DNA of 64,000 nt from Clostridiales bacterium (GTDB taxonomy: Bacteria; Bacillota; Clostridia; Lachnospirales; Lachnospiraceae): the NCBI GenBank assembly GCA_021203365.1, contig JAJQBI010000078.1, positions 1-64,000 on the forward strand, read 5' to 3'. The notes below the pieces were generated by a model. It had not been told where the DNA came from, did not search any database, and saw nothing but the letters and a program-made list of their open reading frames with translations. This document shows positions 39,444-49,721 of the stretch, piece after piece; position 1 is the stretch's first letter, and each line of letters starts with the position of its first letter. The position numbers and the translations under genes were made by a program.

Positions 39444-40319
39444 ATGGCAAAACCGGAAAACTATAAGAAACTGGAAAAATCAGCGGCCGCCCGGAAAAGA
39501 GCGCTGCACGCAGTCATCTATATATTGCTCGTAATCTGGGCGATTATAGTCTTATTTCCCTTTTACTGGATGCTTCTGACCTCGGTAAAAAGCTACAGTG
39601 AATACAACGCGGAGACCATTCCGAAATTCTTTACAACAACACCCGTTTTTCAAAATTACAGCGACGCCTTTCAAACGGTTCCTCTGCTGAGATATCTGGG
39701 AAACACCCTGCTTTTCACGGTGATAACCACAGCGGTCATGATGGTAGTGGTCACACTGGCAGCCTTTGCCTTTGCCCGGCTGGAATTCCGGGGAAAAAAC
39801 CTGGTATTTACAATCTTTCTGTCACTTATGATGATCCCTAATGAACTTGTGATCATCACAAATTATACCACCATCACGAACCTGAACCTGCGAAACAGCT
39901 TTCCCGGATTAATACTTCCCTCTGTAATGTCTGTTTTCTATATCTATCTTTTGAAAGAGAATTTCGCACAGGTACCGGATTCCCTCTACTATGCGGCAAA
40001 GGTAGACGGAACCTCCGATCTGAAATATCTGCTGAAGGTAATGATCCCCATCTGTAAGCCTACCCTGATTACGGTGGGTATCCTGAAGGTGATCGAATGC
40101 TGGAATTCCTATGTATGGCCCCGTCTGATTACAGACGACGAAAACTATTACCTGGTCTCCAACGGAATTCAGGAAATACGGGAGAACGGATTCGGACGGG
40201 AAAATATACCGGCCATGATGGCGGCGGTGGTTGTGATTTCAGTCCCGCTGATTGTGCTGTTTCTCCTGTTCCGGGAAAAAATAATGACCGGTGTTTCAAG
40301 AGGAGGGACAAAAGGATGA
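39444..40319 (+). CDS. Carbohydrate-type ABC transporter permease (UgpE/MalG type)
   Basis: LFPFYWMLLTSVKSYSEY; LYYAAKVDGTSDLKYLLKVMIPICKP. Confidence 0.93.
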   Translation: MAKPENYKKLEKSAAARKRALHAVIYILLVIWAIIVLFPFYWMLLTSVKSYSEYNAETIPKFFTTTPVFQNYSDAFQTVPLLRYLGNTLLFTVITTAVMMVVVTLAAFAFARLEFRGKNLVFTIFLSLMMIPNELVIITNYTTITNLNLRNSFPGLILPSVMSVFYIYLLKENFAQVPDSLYYAAKVDGTSDLKYLLKVMIPICKPTLITVGILKVIECWNSYVWPRLITDDENYYLVSNGIQEIRENGFGRENIPAMMAAVVVISVPLIVLFLLFREKIMTGVSRGGTKG

Positions 40320-41917
40320 CCGGAAAACCAAAAACCACCCTGTGCCTCTTTCTCCTGCTCTGTATGACAATGCCCCTGCTCCTCTGCGGCTGTCACGGCT
40401 CAAGGGAAATGGAGGCCTTTCAGGTCCCGGAGGAATTTGATACGACAAGAGAATATGAGATTACATTCTGGGCAAAAAATGATACAAACAAAACGCAGAC
40501 TGAGATTTATGAAAAGGCAATTTCCGATTTTGAGGAAATTTATCCAAACATCACTGTAAATCTGCGTCTGTACACAGACTATGGGGACATTTACAATGAT
40601 GTCATTACCAATATTTCCACAAATACCACCCCAAATGTATGTATCACATATCCGGATCACATTGCCACCTATTTAACCGGCGGCACAAACACGGTGGTTC
40701 CCCTGGACACTCTGTTCACGGACGAAAAATATGGTCTCGGCGGCACAGAAGTGCTCTTTGACTCTGTGACACAGGAGGAGATCATTCCGGATTTTCTGGA
40801 GGAATGCCGGATCGGGGAACACTATTATGCCATTCCCTACATGCGCTCCACAGAGGCCTGCTATATCAATAAAACCTATGTGGAAGCACTGGGATATACG
40901 CTGCCGGAGGTTCTTACCTGGGATTTTGTATGGGAGGTATCCGAGGCCGCCATGGAAAAAGATGAAAACGGGAATTTTCTGGTAAACGGGCAGAGTGTAA
41001 TGATTCCCTTTATCTATAAATCCACCGATAACATGATGATTCAGATGCTGAAACAAAAGGGCGGGGATTATTCCACGGAAAACGGAGATATTCTGCTTTT
41101 CAATGACACCACAGAGGATCTGCTGTATACCATCGCGGAGCACGGTGCCAGCCGGTCTTTTTCCACATTTAAAATCTCCGGCTATCCCGCAAACTTCCTG
41201 AACGCGGGGCAGTGTATTTTCGCCATTGATTCCACCGCGGGAGCTACCTGGATGGGGTCGGAAGCCCCTCTTATGGATATCAGCGAGGATAAGGTGGTGG
41301 ATTTTGAAATCGAAGTCATGACCATTCCCCAGTATGACACAGAAAATCCCCAGATGATTTCCCAGGGACCGTCCATCTGTATTTTCAATAAAGAGGATTC
41401 CCAGGAGGTTCTCGCCTCATGGCTTTTTGCCCAGTACCTCCTGACAAATGAGGTTCAGACTGCCTACGCCGAAACTGAAGGCTACGTACCGGTAACCTCC
41501 AAAGCACAGAATTCCCAGGAGTATCAGGAATATCTGTCGAAAAGCGGAGAGGATAATTCAGAGCATTACGAGGTAAAAATAAAAGCCTCTCAGCTGCTGC
41601 TGGAAAACACGGAAAACACATTTATAACCCCTGTATTCAATGGCTCCGCCTCTCTTCGGGACGCCGCCGGACAGCTGATTGAAAATGTGGTCAAGTCCGT
41701 GAGACGTGGAGAGGAAGTGGACGATGAATACATGGAAAATCTTTACACGGATGTGACTTCCCTGTACCGTCTGGACCAGGGAGAAGCATCCTCCGCAGGA
41801 AAAAAAGATCTTGGTCCTCTTCCGCAGACAGCGGTCATCCTTTTAGCTTCGCTGGCAGTTGTGTGGGCTTTCATTCTCATATATGCAGTGGCAGGCCGCC
41901 GAAACACAGGAAAATAA
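40316..41917 (+). CDS. Extracellular substrate-binding lipoprotein with C-terminal TM segment
   Basis: Lipobox LLLCGC; EITFWAKNDTNKTQTEIYEKAISDFEEIYPNITVNL; C-terminal TAVILLASLAVVWAFILIYAVAGRRNTGK; ATGA overlap with upstream permease. Confidence 0.88.
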   Translation: MTGKPKTTLCLFLLLCMTMPLLLCGCHGSREMEAFQVPEEFDTTREYEITFWAKNDTNKTQTEIYEKAISDFEEIYPNITVNLRLYTDYGDIYNDVITNISTNTTPNVCITYPDHIATYLTGGTNTVVPLDTLFTDEKYGLGGTEVLFDSVTQEEIIPDFLEECRIGEHYYAIPYMRSTEACYINKTYVEALGYTLPEVLTWDFVWEVSEAAMEKDENGNFLVNGQSVMIPFIYKSTDNMMIQMLKQKGGDYSTENGDILLFNDTTEDLLYTIAEHGASRSFSTFKISGYPANFLNAGQCIFAIDSTAGATWMGSEAPLMDISEDKVVDFEIEVMTIPQYDTENPQMISQGPSICIFNKEDSQEVLASWLFAQYLLTNEVQTAYAETEGYVPVTSKAQNSQEYQEYLSKSGEDNSEHYEVKIKASQLLLENTENTFITPVFNGSASLRDAAGQLIENVVKSVRRGEEVDDEYMENLYTDVTSLYRLDQGEASSAGKKDLGPLPQTAVILLASLAVVWAFILIYAVAGRRNTGK

Positions 41918-42051
41918 AACCGGTATAAACCCACCGGAAAATATTGATTTTTCAAAAAATATTTCGTATACTTACCATGTAAACCGCACATGAATTTCCA
42001 CCGGAAATTCTGTGTAAAAAAGACAGCAAATAAGAAAGGAATGTTTATAAA

Positions 42052-42795
42052 ATGAAGAAAAAACTTGTATTGCTTTTGACAGCCTCTGTTCTTTTGGGCA
42101 GCTTCAGTGCCCCGGTGTTTGCCGAGACTGAAACCGAAGAAAGCACGGAGACAGCGGAAAAATCAGACGGGGTTATGACCTACGAGGAATACATCGCAGC
42201 AGAAGTAGACACGGAGGTCGTAGTTGAAACCTACGTACAGGCAAAGCAGTCCTGGTGGGAGGACACGGCCACGCTTTACACTCAGGATCAGGACGGCGCC
42301 TATTTCATCTATGATATGGCCTGCTCCGAGGAAGATTATGAAAAGCTGGAGACCGGAACCAAAATCAAGGTAACCGGTTATAAATCCGAATGGTCCGGTG
42401 AGGTTGAAATCATTGACGCCACCTTTGAAATTGAGGAGGGCAGCTTTATAGCCGAGGCTCTGGATGTCACAGAGCTTCTCGGAACCGATGAGCTGATCGA
42501 TCACCAGAATGAATTTGTGTCCTTTACAGGCCTGACCGTGGAAGATTCCGGCGACGGCGCGGCGTTCCTTTACTCATGGGACGGCTCCGGCACAGACGGA
42601 GACGACCTGTATTTCAACGCCTCTCTGAATGGGGAAACCTACACCTTCACAGTTGAATCCTATCTCTGCGACAATACCACCGATGTCTACAAGGCGGTAA
42701 CTGAACTGAACGTAGGCGACGAGATTGATATGGAGGGATTCCTGTACTGGTATGAAGGCGTAAATCCACATATCACATCTGTGACCGTTAAATAA
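42052..42795 (+). CDS. Secreted OB-fold-like protein
   Basis: Signal peptide MKKKLVLLLTASVLLGSFSAPVFA; two repeated beta-rich modules (GTKIKVTGYKSEWSGEVEIIDATFE; NVGDEIDMEGFLYWYEGVNPHITSV). Confidence 0.6.
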   Translation: MKKKLVLLLTASVLLGSFSAPVFAETETEESTETAEKSDGVMTYEEYIAAEVDTEVVVETYVQAKQSWWEDTATLYTQDQDGAYFIYDMACSEEDYEKLETGTKIKVTGYKSEWSGEVEIIDATFEIEEGSFIAEALDVTELLGTDELIDHQNEFVSFTGLTVEDSGDGAAFLYSWDGSGTDGDDLYFNASLNGETYTFTVESYLCDNTTDVYKAVTELNVGDEIDMEGFLYWYEGVNPHITSVTVK

Positions 42796-42854
42796 GCATA
42801 CGGACGCCTGACATCTCTGTGCATCCTTATAACAACATGAGAATATTTTTCACA

Positions 42855-42905
42855 TAAAAAAATCGGACAGAGGCCTTTCACCGGCTCCTGTCCGTATTTT
42901 TATAA
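42855..42905. terminator. Bidirectional intrinsic terminator
   Basis: AAAAAAtCGGACAG...CTGTCCGtATTTTT between convergent genes. Confidence 0.8.
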
Positions 42906-43442
42906 TCATTCCAAAAGAAAACAGCTGGTATATGTAATTGTACCCGGCCCATAATAATACTCAACCCCATTGTCCTGACAGACCTGGGTTACCAGCATCC
43001 CGTATGCTTCCATAGAGGAAAACTTTTTTTCCGGAAATCTGCAGGGTGCGTCCGGATAAGAACATTTTTTACAGCGGGTGCAGGTTCCGGATCCAACAGA
43101 AAGCATCCCAGGAAATTCCTTCACCAGACGGTCATGCATTTCCAGGAAATGCTCTTTGTGAAGCGCCTCCGTCTCCATCATTCCTTCTCCGTCAAACTCA
43201 TCCTCCAGGTCTCCCCGGGTCTGCACCAGAATTCCTTTTGTATAACCGGAAATCTTCTCCCGGCACTCCTCCAGCGTCCCGCAGGCGGGCGGACAGCTCC
43301 AGTTATTCCCGTACATATGACATTTATTTTTCCGGCACATTTCCCGAACCTCTGGCAGCAGCTGAATCCGCTTCACATCCATGGGCTCAACTCTGTAAAA
43401 CCCAATACCTATTCCCAATTCCCTGATCTTATCAATATCCAT
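42906..43442 (-). CDS. DUF2284-family metal-binding protein
   Basis: Cys-rich NKCHMYGNNWSCPPACGTLEECREKISGY; CTRCKKCSYPDAPCRFPEK. Confidence 0.85.
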   Translation of the reverse strand: MDIDKIRELGIGIGFYRVEPMDVKRIQLLPEVREMCRKNKCHMYGNNWSCPPACGTLEECREKISGYTKGILVQTRGDLEDEFDGEGMMETEALHKEHFLEMHDRLVKEFPGMLSVGSGTCTRCKKCSYPDAPCRFPEKKFSSMEAYGMLVTQVCQDNGVEYYYGPGTITYTSCFLLE

Positions 43443-45156
43443 TTTTCCTCTTTTCCTGCCGAATGGCATCAGTTTGCTCCGGAAACTCCAGTTCATCTAT
43501 AAAGCAGTCCTGAAATTCCGGAAGCGCAGCCAGTTCCAGAAACTCCGTGTGTAGCGCCAGACGCCGGGCACGGGCAAACTCATCACGATTTTGCAGTGCC
43601 AGCTTCGCTCCTTCGCCCGCCGCATTTCCCACGGGAACGATCCGATCTTCCAGCTCAGAGGGCAAAAGTCCGATTCTGCACGCGTTTTTCGGATCCATAT
43701 AATTCCCGAAAGCCCCGGCAATATATACCTGTGAAATCTCTTCCATGGAAATTCCCATCTTATCCACAAGAAGCCGTATCCCCGCGGCAATAGCCGCCTT
43801 GGCCAGCTGTACCTCCCGGATATCCTTCTGTGTCAGGTAAACCGATCCATCTTCTGAAAGGGGACAGGATTCCTCCAGCCGTCCGCTTTCATCTACAATT
43901 CCCGCCTCCAGAAGGCAGGCAAGGACATCGATCAGACCAGAACCGCAGATCCCCGCAGGGCGCCCTCCGCCGATCACCTGACATTTTACCTTTCCGTTCT
44001 CCAGATGCGCATGGGAAATCGCTCCCTCCGCTCCCCGCATGCCGCAGGCGATCTTCGCGCCTTCAAAAGCGGGTCCCGCAGCGGTAGAGCAGGCAATTCT
44101 TCGATTTTTGTTTCCCAGAACAATCTCCCCGTTTGTCCCGATATCAATGAGGAGAGTCATTTTTTCCTCTTCCTCAAGGTTCGCCGCCAAAAGACATCCC
44201 ACCGTGTCTGCCCCCACAAAACCGGCAATTACCGGAAGCATAAGGATTTCTCCGAAGGGATATATTTCCAGTCCATAGTCCTTTGCCGGAAGAATCAGCG
44301 GACAGCTGATCGAAGGATTGTAGGGCGCGTGTACCAGAGAATCCGGCGAAATTCCAAGAAACAGATGGTGCATACATGTATTTCCCACAATACTGATCTG
44401 AAAAATATCCTCCGGCACGCAGCCATCCTTCCTGCAGAGCTCCTTAAGAAGCTTTCCCAGCTGCTTCCGGATGCAGTCCGCCAGAGCTTCGGAACCATGT
44501 TTCAGACAGTAATCCGCCCTCATAATCACATCCGCACCATATTCTGTCTGAGGATTCAGACTGCTGGCGGACGCAAGCTCCTTCCCGCTCTCACCGTCCA
44601 GAAGATAACCGGCCACCGTAGTTGTTCCGATATCAAAAGCGGCCATCCGCACCGGAGCGGCGCCCTGTGGCCGAACATCCAGAATTCGATCCCCGCGCAG
44701 AACTATCCGGGCCTTTCCCTGATGTTCGCGCAGAATCCGGGCAATGGATTCCAGTACCGACAGATTGGGCTCATAATCTTTTGCTGTACCTCCCAGAGCA
44801 AGGCAGAGCCGATCCCAGTCCGAGGTACTCTCACCAATCCTGCAGGCTTCAATCTGTACATTTTTCACAGAGAGGAAAGGAAGAAAAGGAACTTCCCGTT
44901 TCGTCCCGGAGACCAGAATTCGATGAGATTTTTCCCGCTGAAGAGTCTCCACGGTTATATCCTCCTCAATCCTCTCCTGGCAGGAAAGACACAAAGCCCC
45001 GTCAACCTTTACCTGACACTTTCCACAGGTTCCCATTCCGCCGCAGGGAGCGTCCGCGGAAAGTCCCGCCATACGCATGGCTTCCAGAACCGTAGTCTCC
45101 TCCTTTACGGAAATCGTCTTATTTTCATTTACAAAAGTTACCTGAAAAACATCCAT
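43432..45156 (-). CDS. ASKHA-domain corrinoid activation protein (RACo/RamA-like) with N-terminal 2Fe-2S ferredoxin
   Basis: APCGGMGTCGKCQVKVDGALCLSC; AAFDIGTTTVAGYLLDGESGKELASASSLNPQTEYGADVIMR; LLIDIGTNGEIVLGN. Confidence 0.92.
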   Translation of the reverse strand: MDVFQVTFVNENKTISVKEETTVLEAMRMAGLSADAPCGGMGTCGKCQVKVDGALCLSCQERIEEDITVETLQREKSHRILVSGTKREVPFLPFLSVKNVQIEACRIGESTSDWDRLCLALGGTAKDYEPNLSVLESIARILREHQGKARIVLRGDRILDVRPQGAAPVRMAAFDIGTTTVAGYLLDGESGKELASASSLNPQTEYGADVIMRADYCLKHGSEALADCIRKQLGKLLKELCRKDGCVPEDIFQISIVGNTCMHHLFLGISPDSLVHAPYNPSISCPLILPAKDYGLEIYPFGEILMLPVIAGFVGADTVGCLLAANLEEEEKMTLLIDIGTNGEIVLGNKNRRIACSTAAGPAFEGAKIACGMRGAEGAISHAHLENGKVKCQVIGGGRPAGICGSGLIDVLACLLEAGIVDESGRLEESCPLSEDGSVYLTQKDIREVQLAKAAIAAGIRLLVDKMGISMEEISQVYIAGAFGNYMDPKNACRIGLLPSELEDRIVPVGNAAGEGAKLALQNRDEFARARRLALHTEFLELAALPEFQDCFIDELEFPEQTDAIRQEKRKNGY

Positions 45157-45275
45157 ACAGTCCCCCCTTTCAATCATATGATCAGTATACCACAAAACAA
45201 AGGAAATCCGCAGAAAATGCCGGGATTCTAAGCAATTTTCTGCGGATCTGCAAACTGCAATATAGTCTCTGACTC

Positions 45276-45908
45276 TTACGCTGCCAGAATCTTCGCTTCC
45301 TGTGCCGCGGAGGCCGCGTCTGTGGTATAAGCATCTGCGCCGATCTCATCCGCGAATTCCTGGGTAATCGGAGCGCCGCCTACCATAATCTTAATATTAC
45401 TGCGGAAATCCTGTTTGTTCAGAACATCCACCGTGTTCTTCATAGCAGGCATAGTGGTCGTCAGAAGAGCGGAAAGTGCAACAATCTTCACATCGGGATT
45501 TTCCCGAACCGCGTCCACAAACTTCTCAGTGGAAACATCCACGCCAAGGTCAATTACCTCAAAGCCCGCGCTCTCAATCATCATGGCTACCAGGTTTTTC
45601 CCGATATCATGAAGGTCTCCGGCCACGGTGCCGATGATAACCTTTCCGGCTGTACCTGCTCCGCCCTCTGCAAGGAGCGGTTTCAATACTTCAACGCCTT
45701 TTTTCATGGCTCTCGCCGCTACCAGCATCTCCGGAACGAAAATCTCATTATTCTTAAATTTCTCACCAACAACATCCATGGCTTCAATCATGGAATCCAG
45801 AAGCTCGCCGGGTTCACATCCCTCGTCCAGAGCATCCTGAACGGCTCCTGTAATCAGCTTCGCTTTTCCTTTTACAATCAGGTTAGAGACATCCTCTTTT
45901 TTGCTCAT
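45276..45908 (-). CDS. Corrinoid (B12-binding) methyltransferase protein
   Basis: VAGDLHDIGKNLVAMMIESAGFEVIDLGVDVSTEKF. Confidence 0.93.
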   Translation of the reverse strand: MSKKEDVSNLIVKGKAKLITGAVQDALDEGCEPGELLDSMIEAMDVVGEKFKNNEIFVPEMLVAARAMKKGVEVLKPLLAEGGAGTAGKVIIGTVAGDLHDIGKNLVAMMIESAGFEVIDLGVDVSTEKFVDAVRENPDVKIVALSALLTTTMPAMKNTVDVLNKQDFRSNIKIMVGGAPITQEFADEIGADAYTTDAASAAQEAKILAA

Positions 45909-45928
45909 TTTGTTTTACCTCCGCATTC

Positions 45929-46744
45929 TTATTTCTTTACCGGCCCAATCAGTCCATCCCGATATGCGCCTATGTATTCCATACAATAATCATCCTCTCC
46001 CAGAAGAGCCTCCGTAGCATAAATCAGTCCCAGCATATCCCGGTTGGTGGGGTCAAGGATTCCGCTGTCCAGACCCGCGTTCATGGCAAGAACCGTAAAG
46101 CCAAGATTGATCAGCTTACGAACGGGAAGATTGAAGGAAATATTACTGATCGCAGCCGTGATATGGATGGACGGATAACGCTTGCGCACCGTGCTGATAA
46201 CCTCTATATTTGTAGCAATTCCATCCTCCGAAGTACACAGCATCTCCACCAGGGGATCAATGTGAATCCTGGACGGAGAGATTCCATATTCCTTCGCCTT
46301 CTCCATTATTTTATCAAAAACCCGGAGACGATCCTCCGCGCTTTTGGGAATACCTGTATCGTCACTCAGAAGAGCGATTACCTGCCATTTCTTGTTCTCC
46401 GGCATCGCCAGAATCGGGAAAATCTTATCAATCTTATCGCCCTCACCGGAAACCGAATTAAAAAGCCCCGGACGTTTGCAGAATTTATACGCCTGTGTCA
46501 GCACATCGGCACTGGGACTGTCCACAGATATCGGCAGATCCGTCACTTCCTGGATGCAGTCAATCATCCATTTCAATGTTTCTACTTCCTGTTCTTCCGG
46601 AACCGAAGCGCAGCAGTCAATAAACGTGGCGTTGGCATTCGCCTGTTTTATAGCGCGGTCCTTGATAAAATCCGCGTCTCTTCTCTCAATCGCCTCAGCT
46701 ACAGAAGGAATGGAACCATTAATTTTTTCCCCAATAATAATCAT
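45929..46744 (-). CDS. Pterin-binding methyltetrahydrofolate:corrinoid methyltransferase (MT2-like)
   Basis: MIIIGEKINGSIPSVAEAIERRDADFIKDRAIKQANANATFIDCCAS; AAISNISFNLPVRKLIN. Confidence 0.9.
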   Translation of the reverse strand: MIIIGEKINGSIPSVAEAIERRDADFIKDRAIKQANANATFIDCCASVPEEQEVETLKWMIDCIQEVTDLPISVDSPSADVLTQAYKFCKRPGLFNSVSGEGDKIDKIFPILAMPENKKWQVIALLSDDTGIPKSAEDRLRVFDKIMEKAKEYGISPSRIHIDPLVEMLCTSEDGIATNIEVISTVRKRYPSIHITAAISNISFNLPVRKLINLGFTVLAMNAGLDSGILDPTNRDMLGLIYATEALLGEDDYCMEYIGAYRDGLIGPVKK

Positions 46745-47086
46745 CGCCGCAACCTCCTGATCATTCTCGTATTTCGTTACACTTTAATTATTTTATCAGA
46801 CTTCCGAAACAAAAAACATACTCGTTACTGTTGACTTTTTCAGGTGCGCTTCCTACACTTTGTAGGATACATGGCTATCTGGTTCCTCTTCCTTCTTCTG
46901 ATTTGCATAAAATGACTGTTTTTGGGAAAAAGTGACGAAAAACCACCTTTTTCTTTCAGACTTTACATCTTCTTTTCCATGTGATAAAGTTTATGAAACA
47001 TAAAAAGCACAAAATTGTACATGTTAAAAATGTTCGGAGCTTATTATCCGCAAAATTCACAATCCTGGCAGAAAGGAGGAATTTCT

Positions 47087-47857
47087 GTGAATATAGCAAT
47101 CGTAACCGGTGCTTCCAGCGGTCTTGGACGGGAATTTATCCTTGAACTGGACAAACAGCCGGAATTCGACGAAATATGGGGGATCGCACGCCGCCGGGAA
47201 CGTCTGGAAGAGCTTGCCTCCATGATAAAAACACCGATGAGGATTTTAACTCTGGATCTGACCGACCCGGAATCCTTTCAGGAAATTACCCGGCTGCTGG
47301 AAAGAAAAACCCCTGTCATCCGACTCCTGATCAACGCCGCAGGATTTGGAAAAATCGGCAGTTATAAGGATATTTCCGCGGAAGACTGCAGCCGCATGAT
47401 CGACCTCAATTGTAAAGCCGCTGTGGAAATGACCCAGCTTTCACTCCCATATATGAAAAAAGGGAGTCGTATCATGGAAATCTGTTCTACCGCCGCCTTC
47501 CAGCCCCTTCAATACCTGAACGTCTACGCCGCCTCAAAATCCTTCCTGTACCGCTATTCCCGGGCGTTGGGCGCTGAACTTTCCGGGACCGGAATTCGTG
47601 TCACAGCCGTCTGTCCTTACTGGATCCGGGACACGGAATTCATCAAAAAAGCACAGAAAACCAAAGACAGCCGCTATATCAGAGGCTTCCCTTTCGCCTC
47701 CCGCAGAAAAAATGTAGTAAAAACCGCACTTGCCGACAGCCGCCTTGGAATTCCGGTCTCCACCCCCGGACCAGTCTGCTACATCCATCGAATCGGAGCA
47801 TGGCTGATCCCGGATTCTCTGTTAATGGCCATATGGGAACTGCTCAGAAAACTTTAA
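47087..47857 (+). CDS. SDR-family oxidoreductase
   Basis: IAIVTGASSGLGREFI; INAAGFGKIG; YAASKSFLYRYSRALGAEL; likely GTG start at 47087. Confidence 0.9.
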   Translation: MNIAIVTGASSGLGREFILELDKQPEFDEIWGIARRRERLEELASMIKTPMRILTLDLTDPESFQEITRLLERKTPVIRLLINAAGFGKIGSYKDISAEDCSRMIDLNCKAAVEMTQLSLPYMKKGSRIMEICSTAAFQPLQYLNVYAASKSFLYRYSRALGAELSGTGIRVTAVCPYWIRDTEFIKKAQKTKDSRYIRGFPFASRRKNVVKTALADSRLGIPVSTPGPVCYIHRIGAWLIPDSLLMAIWELLRKL

Positions 47858-47900
47858 TCCTGTCTACGATTTCGCAGATACCGGACAATCAAAACACACA

Positions 47901-47949
47901 AAAAACCCGGAAGCATTCCGGCAAACAGCTGGAAACACTTCCGGGTTTT
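47901..47949. terminator. Bidirectional intrinsic terminator
   Basis: AAAAACCCGGAAG ... CTTCCGGGTTTT between convergent genes. Confidence 0.85.
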
Positions 47950-47960
47950 CCACAATTCTC

Positions 47961-49721
47961 TCACGACTGGGCGAACTGCGCATTGTAAAGAGATGCATAG
48001 AAACCGTTTTTCCTCATCAGTTCCTCATGACTCCCCTGCTCCACAATATCTCCGTCCCGCATAACCAGAATCACGTCCGCTTCCTTAATAGTGGACAGCC
48101 GATGGGCCACAATAAAAGACGTCCGTCCCTCCATCATTTTCGCGAAAGCATTCTGAATTTTCAGCTCTGTACGGGTATCAATGGAGGAAGTGGCCTCGTC
48201 CAGAATCAGCATGGGCGGAAGCGTCAGCATTACCCTGGCAATACACAGAAGCTGCTTCTGACCCTGGGAAAGCATACCGCCGTCCTCTCCCAGAACCGTA
48301 TCATACCCCTGAGGCATTTTCTGGATAAAGCTGTGACAGTGCGCTTCCTTTGCGGCCCGGATCACTTCCTCCTCCGCGGCATCCGGCCGGCCATAGGCGA
48401 TATTCTCCCGGACTGTACAGGATTTCAGCCAGGTTTCCTGAAGAACCATACCAAAATTGGCACGCAGACTCTCACGGGTAATTTCCCGGTTATCCGTGCC
48501 GTCTATTTTCAGAGAACCCTCATCTACCTCATAAAACCGCATGAGCAGGTTGATCAGTGTAGTTTTTCCACATCCCGTCGGCCCCACGATTGCGGCCCGC
48601 TGTCCTGGTTTTACCCGCACATTCAGATCCCGGATCAGTTCCCGGTCCGGCGTATAGGAAAACGCCACATGCTCCATATCCACATGCCCCTGGGCATGGT
48701 CCAGCACCCGGGCATCCGGACTGTCCTCCCGAAGGGGCTCCTCATCAATCAGTTCAAAAACCCTGGCCGCGCTGGCAATGGAATTCTGCAGTTCTGTGAT
48801 CACACCGGAGATCTCATTAAACGGCTTTGTGTACTGGTTTGCGTAATTCAGAAAGCTGGTAAGCTCTCCCACGGAAATAAACCCGCGGATGGCCAGCAAA
48901 GATCCAATTCCTCCCACGGCCGCATACACCAGCGCATTGACAAAACGGGTGGACGGGTTGACAATCGAAGAGAAAAAGGTCGCCTGCATGGAGTAACCGG
49001 CCAGTCGGCCGTTGATCTCATTAAAGGACTTCTTTGCCTCCTCCTCATGGGAAAAAGCCTTGACCACCTTCAGATTTCCCAGCATCTCATCAGTCAGCGC
49101 CGTGATCTCTCCCCGGGTCTCCGACTGATGCTTAAACATGACAAAGGTCCTCTTCGCGATAAATTTTGCCACGAAAAAGGAAATCGGCGTCATGGCTACC
49201 ACCACCAGTGTAATAATAGGCTGGATACTCAGCATAAAAAGCAGTGTCCCAAGGATCGTAGCCACCCCGGTAAACAGCTGGGTAAATCCCATAAGCAGCC
49301 CTTCGGAAAACTGATCCGTATCTGTAATAATCCGGCTTACAATGTCTCCGGAGGGATGAGAATCCACATAGCTCACCGGAAGCTTCTGGATATGATTGAA
49401 GGCTTTTGTCCGCAGATTTTCCACCACCTGATAAGTCACCCGGTTGTTAATGTGGTTTTTCAGCCACTGAACAACGGCGGTAATCAAAGCAACGGCAAGC
49501 ATCTGCTTAAGAATGGCAGTCAGTCCCGCAGTGTTCACCTGTCCCGGCCCCAGGATATTGTCCACCGCCCGGCCGATCAGAATGGGAATGTACAGGGTCC
49601 CCACCACAGAAAACGCGGAAAACACAATAGACAGTGCCACCAGAATCCGGTACTGAGAGACTTCCTGCAAAATCCGTTTCATAGTATGCCAGGTTTTTTC
49701 ATTCTTTCCGGATTTACGCAT
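47961..49721 (-). CDS. ABC exporter (TM-ATPase half-transporter)
   Basis: GPTGCGKTTLINLLMRFYEVDEG; LSQGQKQLLCIARVMLTLPPMLILDEATSSID; likely start near 49721, overlapping upstream gene. Confidence 0.92.
   Translation of the reverse strand: MRKSGKNEKTWHTMKRILQEVSQYRILVALSIVFSAFSVVGTLYIPILIGRAVDNILGPGQVNTAGLTAILKQMLAVALITAVVQWLKNHINNRVTYQVVENLRTKAFNHIQKLPVSYVDSHPSGDIVSRIITDTDQFSEGLLMGFTQLFTGVATILGTLLFMLSIQPIITLVVVAMTPISFFVAKFIAKRTFVMFKHQSETRGEITALTDEMLGNLKVVKAFSHEEEAKKSFNEINGRLAGYSMQATFFSSIVNPSTRFVNALVYAAVGGIGSLLAIRGFISVGELTSFLNYANQYTKPFNEISGVITELQNSIASAARVFELIDEEPLREDSPDARVLDHAQGHVDMEHVAFSYTPDRELIRDLNVRVKPGQRAAIVGPTGCGKTTLINLLMRFYEVDEGSLKIDGTDNREITRESLRANFGMVLQETWLKSCTVRENIAYGRPDAAEEEVIRAAKEAHCHSFIQKMPQGYDTVLGEDGGMLSQGQKQLLCIARVMLTLPPMLILDEATSSIDTRTELKIQNAFAKMMEGRTSFIVAHRLSTIKEADVILVMRDGDIVEQGSHEELMRKNGFYASLYNAQFAQS

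Noticed and set aside
44005-45231. 408-aa + strand ORF over the RACo-like gene
   Set aside because: Antisense shadow of a strongly supported ASKHA/ferredoxin protein.
46851-46867. Small inverted repeat TCCTACA-ctt-TGTAGGA upstream of the MT2-like gene
   Set aside because: Only a 7 bp stem with no accompanying T run or promoter context; not distinguishable from chance.
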